Position numbers and translations under genes: made by a program. Shown here piece by piece: positions 18,205 to 28,688 of a stretch of DNA of 49,640 nt (position 1 is its first letter; every line of letters starts with the position of its first letter). The stretch is taken from NCBI GenBank assembly GCA_030833185.1, contig JAURHQ010000008.1:1-49640 (forward strand), in the 5' to 3' direction. The notes below the pieces were generated by a model that was not told where the DNA came from, did no database searches, and saw only the letters and a list, made by a program, of their open reading frames with translations. The stretch is from Gammaproteobacteria bacterium (GTDB lineage Bacteria > Pseudomonadota > Gammaproteobacteria > Ga0077536).

Positions 18205-19126
18205 GTCCCTGCGGCTGGCGCTCGCACTCGGCCTCATCGCGACGCTCGCCGGCTGTGAACGCCCGCCGGCGGCACCGCCGGCCGTACTCAGCGGCGAGCC
18301 AGCGGGTCCGTACGACCTGCAATTGCGTCTGGCGCCGGCGGCGCCGCTGCCGGCACAGCCGACCCGTTTGCAGTTTCAGCTGCAGGAGACCACCTCCGGC
18401 CGTCCCGTCAGCGATCTGCAAATCGTGCACGAGCGGCGGTTGCATACCTTCATCGTGGCGCGCGATTTCAGCAGCTTCGCGCACCTGCATCAGGAAGACA
18501 GTGCCCCGCTGAGCGCGGAAGATCTGGCGGCCGGTCGGTTTGGGTTTGATTACAGCTTCCCCAAAGCCGGCCGGTATCGGGTACAGACCGAGTTCACCCA
18601 CCGCGACCGCAGCTGGTTGAAGTCTTTCGATCTGGATGTGGGCGAGCCGGCCTCCAGCCTGCCGCAGGTGGTGGATCTGGCGCGCTCGCAGACCGTAGGA
18701 CCCTATACCGCCACGCTGAGCCTCGCGCCCGCGGCGCCGCTGGTCGGGCAGGAGGTGGAACTGCTGCTCACGCTGGCGCGCGACGGACAGCCGGTGAGCA
18801 ATCTGCAGCTCTGGCTGGGCTCGGAAGTGCACGCGGCCTTGTGGCGGATGGACCTGCGCGAGTTTGCGCACACCCACAGCTACACGCCGGAGATGGCCGC
18901 GATGATGGCGCAGATGCAGGGCCATCGAATGTCTGCCGCGGAAAGCGCCGCCATGATGCTGACGATGTCGAGCAAGCCGGCGCAACTGGTGTTCCCGGGG
19001 CCTGCCGTGCCGCTGCGGTTTACCTTCCCCAGCGCCGGCATGTGGGTGATCTTCTGCCAGTTGGCGCCGGGCGGTGAGCCGGTGGTGTTTCGTTTCATGC
19101 TAGACGTGAACGCCGCGCCTCCGTGA
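18194..19126 (+). CDS. Lipoprotein with two YtkA-like beta domains, putative metal binding
   Basis: Lipobox LIATLAGC; two internal repeats each with LH/VH-x6-D-F/L-xx-FAH-x-H; overlaps the DUF1329-like gene end. Confidence 0.7.
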   Translation: MRSKSLRLALALGLIATLAGCERPPAAPPAVLSGEPAGPYDLQLRLAPAAPLPAQPTRLQFQLQETTSGRPVSDLQIVHERRLHTFIVARDFSSFAHLHQEDSAPLSAEDLAAGRFGFDYSFPKAGRYRVQTEFTHRDRSWLKSFDLDVGEPASSLPQVVDLARSQTVGPYTATLSLAPAAPLVGQEVELLLTLARDGQPVSNLQLWLGSEVHAALWRMDLREFAHTHSYTPEMAAMMAQMQGHRMSAAESAAMMLTMSSKPAQLVFPGPAVPLRFTFPSAGMWVIFCQLAPGGEPVVFRFMLDVNAAPP

Positions 19127-19698
19127 GCCGTGCGGCGCTGGCCGTCGTGTTGCTGGGCTGGGCGTTGCCGCTGTGGGCCGGCCACGGCCTCTTGAATGCC
19201 TTCGCCGGCATTGCCTGGCTGCCACCGGCCGGCACCACCCCGGATTCGCCCTGGTACGCCGCCGATCGCCTGCAGGAGCGCAGCGCGCTGGCGCTGGCGG
19301 ATGCGGCGGCAAGGCCGGATCTGATCGAAGCCATTGCGCGCGAAAAATTGGCCGAAGCCGAAGCCATGCTGAGGGCCGGCAAGCTCGACGCAGCCGCTAC
19401 CGCGCTGACGCACTGGCAGGCACTCGCGCAGACGCGGGTGGCAGAGGCGGCGCCAGCGCAGCAAGGGCAGGCGGTCAACGCCTTGCTGGAACAGCAGTAC
19501 ATTGCGCTGACCGATTATCTCGATTTGCCCCGCGCGCATCGGGTGCCGCTGCTCACCGCCACGCGGGCGGTGGCCAGCGCCTGTACGGCGTTGCTGGCGC
19601 AGCTCCCGCGACGCGAACGGGAGGGACTCTTTTTTCGGGCCGAAGAAGTACGCTGGTCGCTCGAGATGGCAGCGGCTGCCGATGAACAGGGCCTGTAG
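19123..19698 (+). CDS. Secreted DUF5667-like protein
   Basis: GTG start overlapping the previous stop; signal peptide; TPDSPWYAADRLQERSALALADAAARPDLIEAIAREKLAEAEAMLRAGKLDAA pattern. Confidence 0.55.
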   Translation: MSRAALAVVLLGWALPLWAGHGLLNAFAGIAWLPPAGTTPDSPWYAADRLQERSALALADAAARPDLIEAIAREKLAEAEAMLRAGKLDAAATALTHWQALAQTRVAEAAPAQQGQAVNALLEQQYIALTDYLDLPRAHRVPLLTATRAVASACTALLAQLPRREREGLFFRAEEVRWSLEMAAAADEQGL

Positions 19699-19730
19699 TC
19701 ATTATTCCCAGAACAATCCGGAGAGAGCAG

Positions 19731-21188
19731 ATGACGAAGCAGCATGAGGTGGTAATTATTGGCGCTGGCGGCGGTGGGCTTTGTATGGCCATCAAACTGC
19801 GCGAGGCCGGCGTGAGCGATCTGCTCATTCTGGAGAAGGCCGGCGGCGTCGGCGGCACCTGGTGGCACAACCAGTATCCGGGCGCCGAGTGCGACGTGCA
19901 GTCGCATCTGTATTCGTTTTCCTTCGAGCCGAAGCTCGACTGGTCGCGACCCTTCGCCGGGCAGGCCGAGATTCTCGGTTACATGAACCATGTGGCGGAC
20001 AAATACGATCTGCGCCCGCTGATTCGCTTCAATACCGGCGTTGCCGCCCTGACCTGGCAGGACGACCGCCACTGCTGGCGCATCACCACCCAGTCGGGCG
20101 AGGTGCTGGAAGCGCGTTACGTGGTCAGCGCGCTCGGCATGTTCAACGAAATTGTTTTGCCGGAGATTCCGGGCATCGAAGATTTCAAGGGCGAGTACTT
20201 TCATTCCGCGCGCTGGAACCACGCGGTGGACCTGACCGGCAAGCGCGTGGGCGTGATTGGCATTGCCGCCAGCGCCATCCAGTTTGTGCCGGAAATCGCG
20301 CCCAAGGTCGCGCAGCTTGAGCTTTTCCAGCGCACCGCCAACTGGGTCGTGCCCAAGGGCAACGCGCCTTACAGCGCCGAACAGCTGGCGGCATTTCGGG
20401 ACAATCCGGAACTGGTACAGCAAAGCCGCGACGAGATTTACAAGACCTGGAACACGCTCTGTACCTTCAACGACCGTGAAGTGCTGGCCGGCATCGAGCG
20501 CGCCGGCATGGAACGCCTGGCCGAGGTGAAAGACCCCGTTACGCGCGAGAAGCTGACGCCGCACCATCCGTTTGGCTGCCGGCGTCCGCTCTTTTCTGAC
20601 GTCTATTTCCCGGTGTTCAACCGCGACAACGTCGCCCTGCACACCGACCGGATCGACGCCATCACCGCGCAGGGCATTCGCACCGCCGACGGCGTGGAGC
20701 ACGAGGTCGACGTCATCGTCTATTCCACCGGTTTCAAGACCACCAAATACCTCGCCGCTTTGCGCGTGACCGGGCGCGCCGGACAGCCGCTCGAGGACGC
20801 GTGGAGCGACGGCGCACAGGCCTATCTGGGCGTGACGACGGCCGGCTTCCCTAACCTCTTCATGCTCTACGGCCCCAATACCAATCAGGGCTGCATCCTT
20901 TACATGATTGAGCAGCAGGTCGGGTACATCGTGCGGCAGATTGCGCGCGCCAACGCCGAGCAGCTCGCGTTCATCGACGTCAAACCGGAAGTCATGCAGG
21001 CGTTCAACGACCGGATCCAGCAGGAGATCCGCGGCGTTGATGTGTGGCAGGCGGAATGCGGGGGCGAGTTCTACTACCGCTCCGCCAGTGGTCGCTTCGT
21101 GACGCAGTGGCCGAACTCGATGGACGCCTTTCGTGAGGCGACGAGCCGGGCGGACAGCGAGGCCTACGTGTCGGCGGCCCTTGCGTGA
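19731..21188 (+). CDS. Flavin-containing monooxygenase, Baeyer-Villiger type
   Basis: 485 aa; VVIIGAGGGGL, GGTWWHNQYPGAECDVQSHLYSFSF, FKGEYFHSARW (FxGxxxHxxxW). Confidence 0.9.
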   Translation: MTKQHEVVIIGAGGGGLCMAIKLREAGVSDLLILEKAGGVGGTWWHNQYPGAECDVQSHLYSFSFEPKLDWSRPFAGQAEILGYMNHVADKYDLRPLIRFNTGVAALTWQDDRHCWRITTQSGEVLEARYVVSALGMFNEIVLPEIPGIEDFKGEYFHSARWNHAVDLTGKRVGVIGIAASAIQFVPEIAPKVAQLELFQRTANWVVPKGNAPYSAEQLAAFRDNPELVQQSRDEIYKTWNTLCTFNDREVLAGIERAGMERLAEVKDPVTREKLTPHHPFGCRRPLFSDVYFPVFNRDNVALHTDRIDAITAQGIRTADGVEHEVDVIVYSTGFKTTKYLAALRVTGRAGQPLEDAWSDGAQAYLGVTTAGFPNLFMLYGPNTNQGCILYMIEQQVGYIVRQIARANAEQLAFIDVKPEVMQAFNDRIQQEIRGVDVWQAECGGEFYYRSASGRFVTQWPNSMDAFREATSRADSEAYVSAALA

Positions 21189-21194
21189 GGCGAC

Positions 21195-21222
21195 GGACGC
21201 CGCGTCTGCGGACGCGGCGTCC
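21195..21222. terminator. Strong hairpin between convergent genes, likely bidirectional terminator
   Basis: Perfect 12-bp stem GGACGCCGCGTC-TGCG-GACGCGGCGTCC between the FMO stop (21188) and MCP stop (21228); little T-tract. Confidence 0.7.
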
Positions 21223-21227
21223 TGATT

Positions 21228-23459
21228 TCAGGCAGCGTTGGCGTTAAACCGGCCCACCAGCGCGAACAGGCTCTGGGCGTGGTCATCCAGCGACAGGCTG
21301 CAGGCGGCGGTTTCCTCCACCAGTGCGGCATTCTGCTGGGTGCCTTCGTCAATCCGGGTAATGGCGTCGCGGATGTTCTGCAGGCCGCCCGACTGCTGCG
21401 CCGAGGCGGCGGCAATTTGCTCGATGATCTGGCTGACCTGACTGACCGAGCCGATGATGCCGTTGAGCGTCTGGCCGCTGTCGCTGACCAGCTGTGAGCC
21501 GCGCGCGACGGCCTCTGAACTGGCGTCGATCAGCGCGGTAATTTCGTTCGCCGCCTGTGCGCTGCGCTCGGCCAGCGTGCGGACTTCGGACGCCACCACC
21601 GCAAAGCCGCGACCCTGTGCCCCAGCGCGCGCGGCTTCAATTGCCGCATTCAGCGCCAGCACATTGGTCTTGAAGGCGATTTCCTCAATCATGGTGATGA
21701 TGTCGGAAATCTTCTGACTGGCCCGTCCAATCTCGCCCATCGCGGCCACCGCCGCGCCGATGACGTCCCCGCCCTGAGTCGCCTGCTCGCGTGTGCCGCG
21801 CGCCAGCCGGTCGGCTTCCTGCGCGTGTTCGGCGTTTTCGCGCACGGTCTCCGTCAACGCCACCATGCTGCGCAGGGTGCGCTGCAGATGGGCCGCCTGA
21901 TCTTCGGTGCGCTTGCTGAGATCCTGATTGCCGACCGAAATCTCACCCGCCGCGCTGTGAATGGCGCCGGATGCGGTGCGCACATCGCCGATCGTCGACG
22001 CCAGACTTTGCAGGCTGCTGTTGGTGGCCGCGGCAAGCGTGGCGAAATCGCCGGCGTACTGTCCCCGCATGCGGCCGTTCAAATCGCCATGGGCGAGGCC
22101 TTCGATGACCTGTTTCACTTCCCCGATCGGGGCCGCCATCGAGTCGAGCACGCGGTTGATGCCGCTGCCGACCCGTTGCAGGAAACCTTCACCCAGCACC
22201 GCGAGGTCGATGCGGGCACCCAGGTGGCCTTCGATGGCCTCTTCTACCAGCGTTTCGATTTGCTGTTCGGCGCGCAGTTCTTCGGTCTGGTCGGTCCATT
22301 CAAAGACGCAGCCCAACCGGCCGCCCGCGGCATCCAGCACCGGGCTAACGACGATTCTGAAACTCCGCCCGCCCAGCACAAGTTGCAGCGTCTGCGCTTG
22401 TTCGCTGGCCGCCGCCAGCGCGGACTGGCCCTTGCCCGGCTGGAAAACCTGTAGCGCGGCGCCCACCAATGCAGTCGGGTCGAACTGCGGGAGATCCTGG
22501 CGCAGTTCGGCAGCGGTGCGCTCGAACATGCGCTGCGCCGTGCGGTTCAGATAGAGAATCCGCTGGTCGACGCCGGCCAGCATCACGCTGGAACTGGCGG
22601 TATCCAGCGCCTGCACGATGCGTTGGGAGGCGGCAGCGGCTTCGCGTTCAACGCGTTGCTGTTCGGCGGCGGCCGCAAGTTCGGCGGCGCGTTTGGCTTC
22701 GTTGGCAGTGATGATGCCGTCCACCGCTTCGCCCAGCACGCGAAATTCGGCTTTGAGACCCTGCATGTGGCTGCGGTCGGCGTGACCGTCGCGGATCGCT
22801 TCAATCGCCGTTTGCAACTGCTGAACCTGCGGCACGATGCGCTGATAAAGCCCCCACATCGACAGCATCAGCAGACCGGTCATGGCCCACAGGGCCGTCA
22901 ACACAGTGCTACGCACCTGATGGTCGGCAAGTGCCGTACGCTGTTTGGCGTCTTTGAGCTTGTCGTCCAGTCGTTGGGTGAGGCCGTCCAGCTTGGCCGA
23001 CAGGGTATCCACGCGCGCGTCGAAGCCGGTGTCGGCCTGCTGCATGATGCGGTTGCCGGCCTCCATCCCCTGCTGGATGTAGATCTCCGCCATGCCGACG
23101 CCGGCCTCGTGCAGGCCACGCAGTTCGTTCGTCAGCGCGGCGGTTTCACCGGCCAATTCCGGCAAGTTCTTGCTGACCGACGCCAGTTGTGCAAGTCCGC
23201 GCGCCAGCGCGGCGGACGCTTCCTCGTAGCTCGCCAGGTCGTGGGTGGCCGCGACGTCGGTGATGGCATCCTGCATCGTGACCATCTGGAAGCGCGCGTC
23301 TTTCAGCGCGGTGACGGCCTTGATGGCGGTTTCATTGACGGCCAAGGCGGCGTCAATCTCATTGAAGTTTCGCTGGTCCAGCCAGTGCGTCACCGCGCAA
23401 ACGCCGCCTAGCAGCACCACGATGCCTATCAAAATTGCTTTTAGCGAAAGGTCTTTCAT
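21228..23459 (-). CDS. Methyl-accepting chemotaxis protein with PAS domain
   Basis: 743 aa; N-terminal TM, PAS ([16 protein letters not shown]), signalling hairpin [43 protein letters not shown]. Confidence 0.95.
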   Translation of the reverse strand: MKDLSLKAILIGIVVLLGGVCAVTHWLDQRNFNEIDAALAVNETAIKAVTALKDARFQMVTMQDAITDVAATHDLASYEEASAALARGLAQLASVSKNLPELAGETAALTNELRGLHEAGVGMAEIYIQQGMEAGNRIMQQADTGFDARVDTLSAKLDGLTQRLDDKLKDAKQRTALADHQVRSTVLTALWAMTGLLMLSMWGLYQRIVPQVQQLQTAIEAIRDGHADRSHMQGLKAEFRVLGEAVDGIITANEAKRAAELAAAAEQQRVEREAAAASQRIVQALDTASSSVMLAGVDQRILYLNRTAQRMFERTAAELRQDLPQFDPTALVGAALQVFQPGKGQSALAAASEQAQTLQLVLGGRSFRIVVSPVLDAAGGRLGCVFEWTDQTEELRAEQQIETLVEEAIEGHLGARIDLAVLGEGFLQRVGSGINRVLDSMAAPIGEVKQVIEGLAHGDLNGRMRGQYAGDFATLAAATNSSLQSLASTIGDVRTASGAIHSAAGEISVGNQDLSKRTEDQAAHLQRTLRSMVALTETVRENAEHAQEADRLARGTREQATQGGDVIGAAVAAMGEIGRASQKISDIITMIEEIAFKTNVLALNAAIEAARAGAQGRGFAVVASEVRTLAERSAQAANEITALIDASSEAVARGSQLVSDSGQTLNGIIGSVSQVSQIIEQIAAASAQQSGGLQNIRDAITRIDEGTQQNAALVEETAACSLSLDDHAQSLFALVGRFNANAA

Positions 23460-23672
23460 CCCGTCTCTCCCGACTCGAGGGCGACCACGACCAGGCCGCA
23501 GTGCGCGCGCCCGTTGTCGGTCTCTCGGCCTTAGCGGCCGATTCCCTCAGCCCCTGTAGGGAAAGATTGGCGCGGCCGCCTCGAGAACTTCGCTTGTTGT
23601 GGATCAATGGGCCCATGGCGCCGCTTCGCGACACTGCGCTTCCGTAACCCCAAGGCGCGATGCCTAGCCACG

Positions 23673-24128
23673 ATGCACGATGGAGCTCACCCGCGTCGGA
23701 CCTTGTTGGCGTTCTGCATGTTCGCACTGTCAGGAATGGCGATTGCTACTGAAGAACTACCACTGGTCAGCGATGAAGACGTCATCAACACCGGGCAGAA
23801 GGTCTATCAGACGCACTGCGCGGTCTGTCATGGCGCGCGCGGCCGGGGCGATGGGCCTTTTGCTGCGCTGTTGCGTGTGGCCCCGGCCGACCTCAGCACG
23901 CTGGCCGCCCGCAACGGCGGTGCGATGCCCTTCTGGCCGGTCTACGAAACCATCAGCGGCGCTGAGCTGCTGCCCGCACATGGCAGCCGTGAGATGCCGA
24001 TCTGGGGTGAGACCTTTGCGCGCGAATCGAGCCTGACCGGCCTCGATCCCGCGACCTACACCCGCGGGCGAATTTTCAATCTGCTCGCCTGGTTGCGCTT
24101 CATTCAGCGCGACCCGGCCAAGCCCTGA
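23673..24128 (+). CDS. Small c-type cytochrome
   Basis: Signal peptide; VYQTHCAVCHGARGRGDG heme motif; distal MPIWGE. Confidence 0.85.
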   Translation: MHDGAHPRRTLLAFCMFALSGMAIATEELPLVSDEDVINTGQKVYQTHCAVCHGARGRGDGPFAALLRVAPADLSTLAARNGGAMPFWPVYETISGAELLPAHGSREMPIWGETFARESSLTGLDPATYTRGRIFNLLAWLRFIQRDPAKP

Positions 24129-24150
24129 GCGACAAACAAGGAGACTCGGG

Positions 24151-24597
24151 ATGTCGATAGCCGGAATCTGCAATCGTCGGGTCATCGTGCTCGACAAGGA
24201 ACAAAGCGTGCTCGAAGCCGCACGCCTGATGCGCGAACACCACGTGGGCGACGTCATCGTCACCAGCACCAACGGCCAACGGCGCCCGGTAGGCATCGTC
24301 ACCGACCGCGATGTGGCGGTGAGCGTGGTGGCGCTGGGCTTGGATCCCAACATCATTACGGTGGGCGACGTCATGTATCGCCAGCTGGTGACCGCGCCGG
24401 GCGATCAGGGCGTGTTCGAGACCATTCAGCAAATGCGTCAGAAAGGCATTCGGCGTCTGCCGGTGATAGACGACGGCGGCTTGCTGATCGGCATCATCAC
24501 CCTCGACGACTTGCTGCAGCTACTGGCCGAGGAGTTTGGCGAGATCGGCCGGCTGATCGGCCGTGAGCGCGCGATCGAAGCGAATCAGCGACCCTAG
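24151..24597 (+). CDS. Tandem CBS-domain protein
   Basis: 148 aa; VLEAARLMREHHVGDVIVT...GIVTDRDVAV; VFETIQQMRQKGIRRLPVIDDGGLLIGIITLDDLL. Confidence 0.92.
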   Translation: MSIAGICNRRVIVLDKEQSVLEAARLMREHHVGDVIVTSTNGQRRPVGIVTDRDVAVSVVALGLDPNIITVGDVMYRQLVTAPGDQGVFETIQQMRQKGIRRLPVIDDGGLLIGIITLDDLLQLLAEEFGEIGRLIGRERAIEANQRP

Positions 24598-24666
24598 ATT
24601 TCCGCGGAATTTTTTCATCCGTGTCCCGGCGTCGCAGGCCGGGCGCATCAGCACAGGAGATCCCCC

Positions 24667-25194
24667 ATGACCGAGCCCCAGACAACCATCCCCGTGACCA
24701 CCAGCGAGCCACCGTCTACGACCACGGGCTGGCATCCGCTGGAGACGCTGCGCAAGGAGGTCGACCGTCTGTTTGAAGACTTCGACTGGCATCTGTTGCG
24801 CTCCCCGTTTCGCCGACCGGTATTCGACTTCGAAGCCTTCCGCCGCCAGGCCTCCGGCTTGGGGATGACGGTGGACCTGGTTGAACAGGACAAGGCCTAC
24901 GAAGTGCTCGCTGAACTGCCTGGAATGAGCGCGGGCGATGTGCAGGTAGAAGTCGTCGGCGAGAGCTTGCGTCTGTCCGGTGAAAAGCGCGACGAGCGGG
25001 CCAGCACGCCGGCGGCGGGCTATCACCTGCGGGAACGACACTTTGGCAAGTTCACGCGGAGTTTTGGCTTGCCGGAGGATGTGGATCCCGAGCAGATCAG
25101 CGCCCGTTTCGAACAGGGCGTGTTGGTCGTCACGCTGCCGCGCCGGCCGGGCAGCACGCGCGCCGCGCGAAAAATCGAGATCAAGGCGAGCTAG
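24667..25194 (+). CDS. Hsp20/alpha-crystallin family small heat-shock protein
   Basis: YEVLAELPGMSAGDVQVEVVGESLRLSGEKRDE...YHLRERHFGKFTRSFGLPEDVD...GVLVVTLPRR. Confidence 0.93.
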   Translation: MTEPQTTIPVTTSEPPSTTTGWHPLETLRKEVDRLFEDFDWHLLRSPFRRPVFDFEAFRRQASGLGMTVDLVEQDKAYEVLAELPGMSAGDVQVEVVGESLRLSGEKRDERASTPAAGYHLRERHFGKFTRSFGLPEDVDPEQISARFEQGVLVVTLPRRPGSTRAARKIEIKAS

Positions 25195-25316
25195 GTCGGG
25201 GCGCCGATTTTAATGGTGGTGTCACCTCGGGCGGTGATGATCGGGCCACTGTCAGCCCCCGGGGCCGGTAGCGCGGGGATGCTGCGCGCCGGTACCCGGG
25301 GCCGCCGGCAGGCTGG

Positions 25317-25856
25317 TTACAGCGGCAGGGCCGCGATGCCGCGTTCGTGGTTGAGCAGCCACTTCTTCCGTTCCACCCCGCCCGCATAGCCACGCAGCTC
25401 GCCGGTCGACCCGATCACGCGATGACAGGGCACCACGATGCCAATTGGATTGGCACCGTTGGCGAGCCCCACCGCCCGCACGGCGGCCGGTCTTCCGATG
25501 GCGACAGCCAGCGCGCCATAGCTGGTGGTCTCACCGGCCGGGATACGGCGCAAGGCGGCCCAGACTTCCCGCTGAAATACGGTGCCGCCGGTAGCCACCG
25601 GCAAGGCGTCGAGGGCCGTGAGCTCCCCCGCAAAATACGCCGTGAGCGCGGCATCGATCGCGGCCGGACAGCGGGCAGATTGCAGCGTCCAGCCCGTGCC
25701 TTCGGCACCGTAATGGCGGGCCAGCAGGCTGCGGCAGCGGGGCATGAAATCGGCAAAATCGAGGGCGCGCAGACAGCCGTCCGCGTCGCTCACCACGCTT
25801 AAGGGCCCCAGCGGCGACGCCACTGCGGACAGGCTCAGCGCCAACGAACTGCTCAC
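25317..25856 (-). CDS. ogt: Methylated-DNA--protein-cysteine methyltransferase
   Basis: 179 aa; TSYGALAVAIGRPAAVRAVGLANGANPIGIVVPCHRVIGSTGELRGYAGGVERKKWLLNHE. Confidence 0.95.
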   Translation of the reverse strand: MSSSLALSLSAVASPLGPLSVVSDADGCLRALDFADFMPRCRSLLARHYGAEGTGWTLQSARCPAAIDAALTAYFAGELTALDALPVATGGTVFQREVWAALRRIPAGETTSYGALAVAIGRPAAVRAVGLANGANPIGIVVPCHRVIGSTGELRGYAGGVERKKWLLNHERGIAALPL

Positions 25857-25882
25857 CGGACGAACTCCTCAGCGGCGTGGAT

Positions 25883-28570
25883 TCAGCAATACCACGGGGC
25901 CTCATCGACCGGCTTGATGCCGTAGCGTTCGATCGCCGTCGCGCAGTGCTGGCGCGAGATCTGACCGGAGTCGGCGAGTGCCGTCAACGCCGCCAGCACA
26001 ATGTGGAAACGGTCGACTTCAAAGAAGGCGCGCAGCCGCGCGCGGGTATCACTGCGGCCGAAGCCGTCGGTACCGAGCACCGTGTAGGGCGACTGCAGGT
26101 CGTTGGCGATCAGGAGCGGCAGGGCACGCACATAGTCGCTGGCCGCGATCACCGGCGCGCCCGGCGGCAGGCAGCGCGCCACATGGCTGGTGCGTGGGGC
26201 CTCTGCCGGATGCAGGCGGTTCCAGCGGCGGGTGTCGCGGGCGTCGCGCTCGAGTTCGGTGAAACTGGTGACGCTCCAGATGTCGGCATCGATCTGCCAG
26301 TCCTCGGCCAGCAAGGCGGCGGCGGCCAGCACCTCGGGCAGCAGCGCGCCCGCGCCCAGCAGGCGCACCTCGCCGACGGGGGCGGTGACCCGCGAACTGC
26401 TGAAGCGATAAAGCCCTTTTATAAGGTCGTCGGCCACGTTCGCCGGCAGGCTCGGTTGCGGGTAGTTTTCGTTCATCACGGTAACGTAGTAGAAGACGTC
26501 TTCCTGCCGCTCCAGCATCGCGCGCATGCCGTGGTCGAGAATCACCGCCAGCTCGCCGGCAAAGGCCGGGTCATAGGCGCGGCAGTTGGGGATGGCGGCC
26601 GCCAGCAGATGGCTGTGGCCGTCCTGGTGCTGCAGGCCTTCGCCGCCCAGCGTGGTGCGCCCGGCGGTCGCGCCCAGCAGAAAGCCGCGCGCGCGCTGGT
26701 CGGCCGCCGCCCAGATCAAATCGCCCACCCGCTGGAAGCCGAACATCGCGTAGTAGATGTAGAAGGGCAGCATCGCGAGCCCGTGGGTGGAGTAGCTGGT
26801 GGCTGCGGCGACCCAGGAACTGATCGCGCCCGCTTCGCTGATCCCCTCTTCCAGAATCTGACCGTCCAGCGCTTCGCGATAGCTGAGGATCGAGCCGATG
26901 TCTTCCGGCTCGTAGCGCTGGCCGCGGCTGGAATAAATGCCGATTTGCTTGAACAGGTTGGCCATGCCGAAGGTGCGCGCCTCGTCGGCCACAATCGGCA
27001 CTAAGCGCGGCCCCAGCGTGGCGTCGCGCAGCAGGCCGGTCAGCATCCGCACGCCGGCCATGGTGGTCGACATCTCCTTGCCCTCCGCGTTCAGCGCAAA
27101 GTCCGCGTAGCGCGCCAGCGCCGGTACGGGTACCGCGGCCGCCTGCGTCCGCCGGGTCGGCAGATAGCCGCCCAGCGCCTCGCGGCGCGCGTGCAGATAG
27201 CACAGTTCGGCGCTGTCGGGCGCAGGACGGTAGAAGGCGAGCCTCGCGGCGTCCTCGTCGCTCAGCGGCAGATCAAAGCGGTTACGAAAAGCGATCAGCG
27301 CGTCGCGGTCGAGTTTCTTTTGCTGGTGGGTGGTCATCTTGCCCTGACCGGCTTCCCCCATGCCGAAGCCTTTCTTGGTCTGCGCCAGCACCACGCTGGG
27401 CCGGCCGCGGGTGGTGATGGCGGCGTGATAGGCGGCGTAGATTTTCACCAGATCGTGGCCGCCGCGTTTGAGGCGGTCGATCTGCTCGTCGGTCAGGCCC
27501 TGGGCAAGGGCGGCGAGCGCGGGGTTCTGGCCAAAGAAGTGGTCGCGGTTGTAGCGCCCGTCCTTGGCGGCAAAGGTCTGGAACTGGCCGTCGACGGTGG
27601 CGCTGAAGGCGTCGACCAGCGCGTTGTCGTGGTCGCGCGCGAACAGCCCGTCCCAGTCCGAACCCCACACCAGTTTGATGACCTGCCAGCCGGCGCCGCT
27701 GAACAGCGCTTCCAGTTCGTCGATGATGCGTCCGTTGCCGCGCACCGGGCCATCCAGCCGTTGCAGGTTGCAGTTGACCACCCACACCAGGTTGTCGAGG
27801 CCCTCGCGGGCCGCCAGCGTGAGCGCCGACATGCTTTCCGGCTCGTCCATTTCGCCGTCGCCGAATACGCCCCACACCCGCCGCCCGGCGGTGCTTTGCA
27901 GGCCGCGGTGTTCCAGATAGCGCATGAAGCGCGCCTGATAGATCGAACTCAGCGGCCCGATGCCCATTGAGCCGGTGGGAAACTGCCAGAAGTCCGGCAT
28001 CAGCCAGGGATGCGGATAGCTGGACAGCCCGCGGGCGCCGGCAGTGCGCGCGCCCAACTCCTGCCGGTAGTGGGCGAGGTCGGCTTCGGTGAGCCGGCCT
28101 TCCAGAAACGCGCGCGCGTAAATGCCCGGCGCGGAGTGCGGCTGGTAGAACACCAGATCGCCGCCGAAGTCCTCGCTCGGCGCGCGAAAGAAATGATTGA
28201 AGCCGACTTCAAACAGATCCGCCGCGCTGGCGTAGCTCGCGATATGCCCGCCCAGTTCGCCGTAGGCCTGATTGGCCCGCGCGACCATGGCAAGCGCGTT
28301 CCAGCGCATCATCGAGGCCAGTTTCTCTTCAATGGCCAGATCGCCCGGGAATCCCGGCTGGCGCGCCACCGGCACGCTGTTCACATAGGGCGTGCCATGC
28401 GCCGGCTGCCAGCCGATGGCGGGGTCGCGGGCCAGCCGCGAGAGCAGGTCCAGCAACTCATGCGCGCGCTCGCGGCCGGCGTGCTCGACCACCGCCAGCA
28501 GGGCGTCGCGCCATTCTTCGTTTTCCAGCGCCAGATCGGGATCGGGGATCGGCGGTTCGGCTGCATTCAT
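25883..28570 (-). CDS. aceE: Homodimeric 2-oxo acid (pyruvate) dehydrogenase E1 component, AceE/MdeB type
   Basis: 895 aa; [45 protein letters not shown] ThDP motif. Confidence 0.9.
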   Translation of the reverse strand: MNAAEPPIPDPDLALENEEWRDALLAVVEHAGRERAHELLDLLSRLARDPAIGWQPAHGTPYVNSVPVARQPGFPGDLAIEEKLASMMRWNALAMVARANQAYGELGGHIASYASAADLFEVGFNHFFRAPSEDFGGDLVFYQPHSAPGIYARAFLEGRLTEADLAHYRQELGARTAGARGLSSYPHPWLMPDFWQFPTGSMGIGPLSSIYQARFMRYLEHRGLQSTAGRRVWGVFGDGEMDEPESMSALTLAAREGLDNLVWVVNCNLQRLDGPVRGNGRIIDELEALFSGAGWQVIKLVWGSDWDGLFARDHDNALVDAFSATVDGQFQTFAAKDGRYNRDHFFGQNPALAALAQGLTDEQIDRLKRGGHDLVKIYAAYHAAITTRGRPSVVLAQTKKGFGMGEAGQGKMTTHQQKKLDRDALIAFRNRFDLPLSDEDAARLAFYRPAPDSAELCYLHARREALGGYLPTRRTQAAAVPVPALARYADFALNAEGKEMSTTMAGVRMLTGLLRDATLGPRLVPIVADEARTFGMANLFKQIGIYSSRGQRYEPEDIGSILSYREALDGQILEEGISEAGAISSWVAAATSYSTHGLAMLPFYIYYAMFGFQRVGDLIWAAADQRARGFLLGATAGRTTLGGEGLQHQDGHSHLLAAAIPNCRAYDPAFAGELAVILDHGMRAMLERQEDVFYYVTVMNENYPQPSLPANVADDLIKGLYRFSSSRVTAPVGEVRLLGAGALLPEVLAAAALLAEDWQIDADIWSVTSFTELERDARDTRRWNRLHPAEAPRTSHVARCLPPGAPVIAASDYVRALPLLIANDLQSPYTVLGTDGFGRSDTRARLRAFFEVDRFHIVLAALTALADSGQISRQHCATAIERYGIKPVDEAPWYC

Positions 28571-28634
28571 CGGGGCCTCCTGTGAACCACGACCCTACGC
28601 GCGGCCGCCCGGCAGGTGTGACGGTTATGGCTGT

Positions 28635-28648
28635 TTAAGCGCGCTTAA
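28635..28648. promoter_or_regulatory. Candidate Lrp/AsnC operator palindrome in the divergent intergenic region
   Basis: Perfect 14-bp palindrome TTAAGCGCGCTTAA; nearby direct repeats GCAGCACAAT at 28650 and 28681. Confidence 0.5.
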
Positions 28649-28688
28649 TGCAGCACAATCTGCTTTCATAAAAATGATCAGCAGCACA

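Noticed and set aside
16774-18237. 487-aa minus-strand ORF
   Set aside because: Antisense shadow of the DUF1329-like gene.
25877-27004. 375-aa plus-strand ORF
   Set aside because: Antisense shadow of aceE; composition is typical of GC-rich mirror frames.
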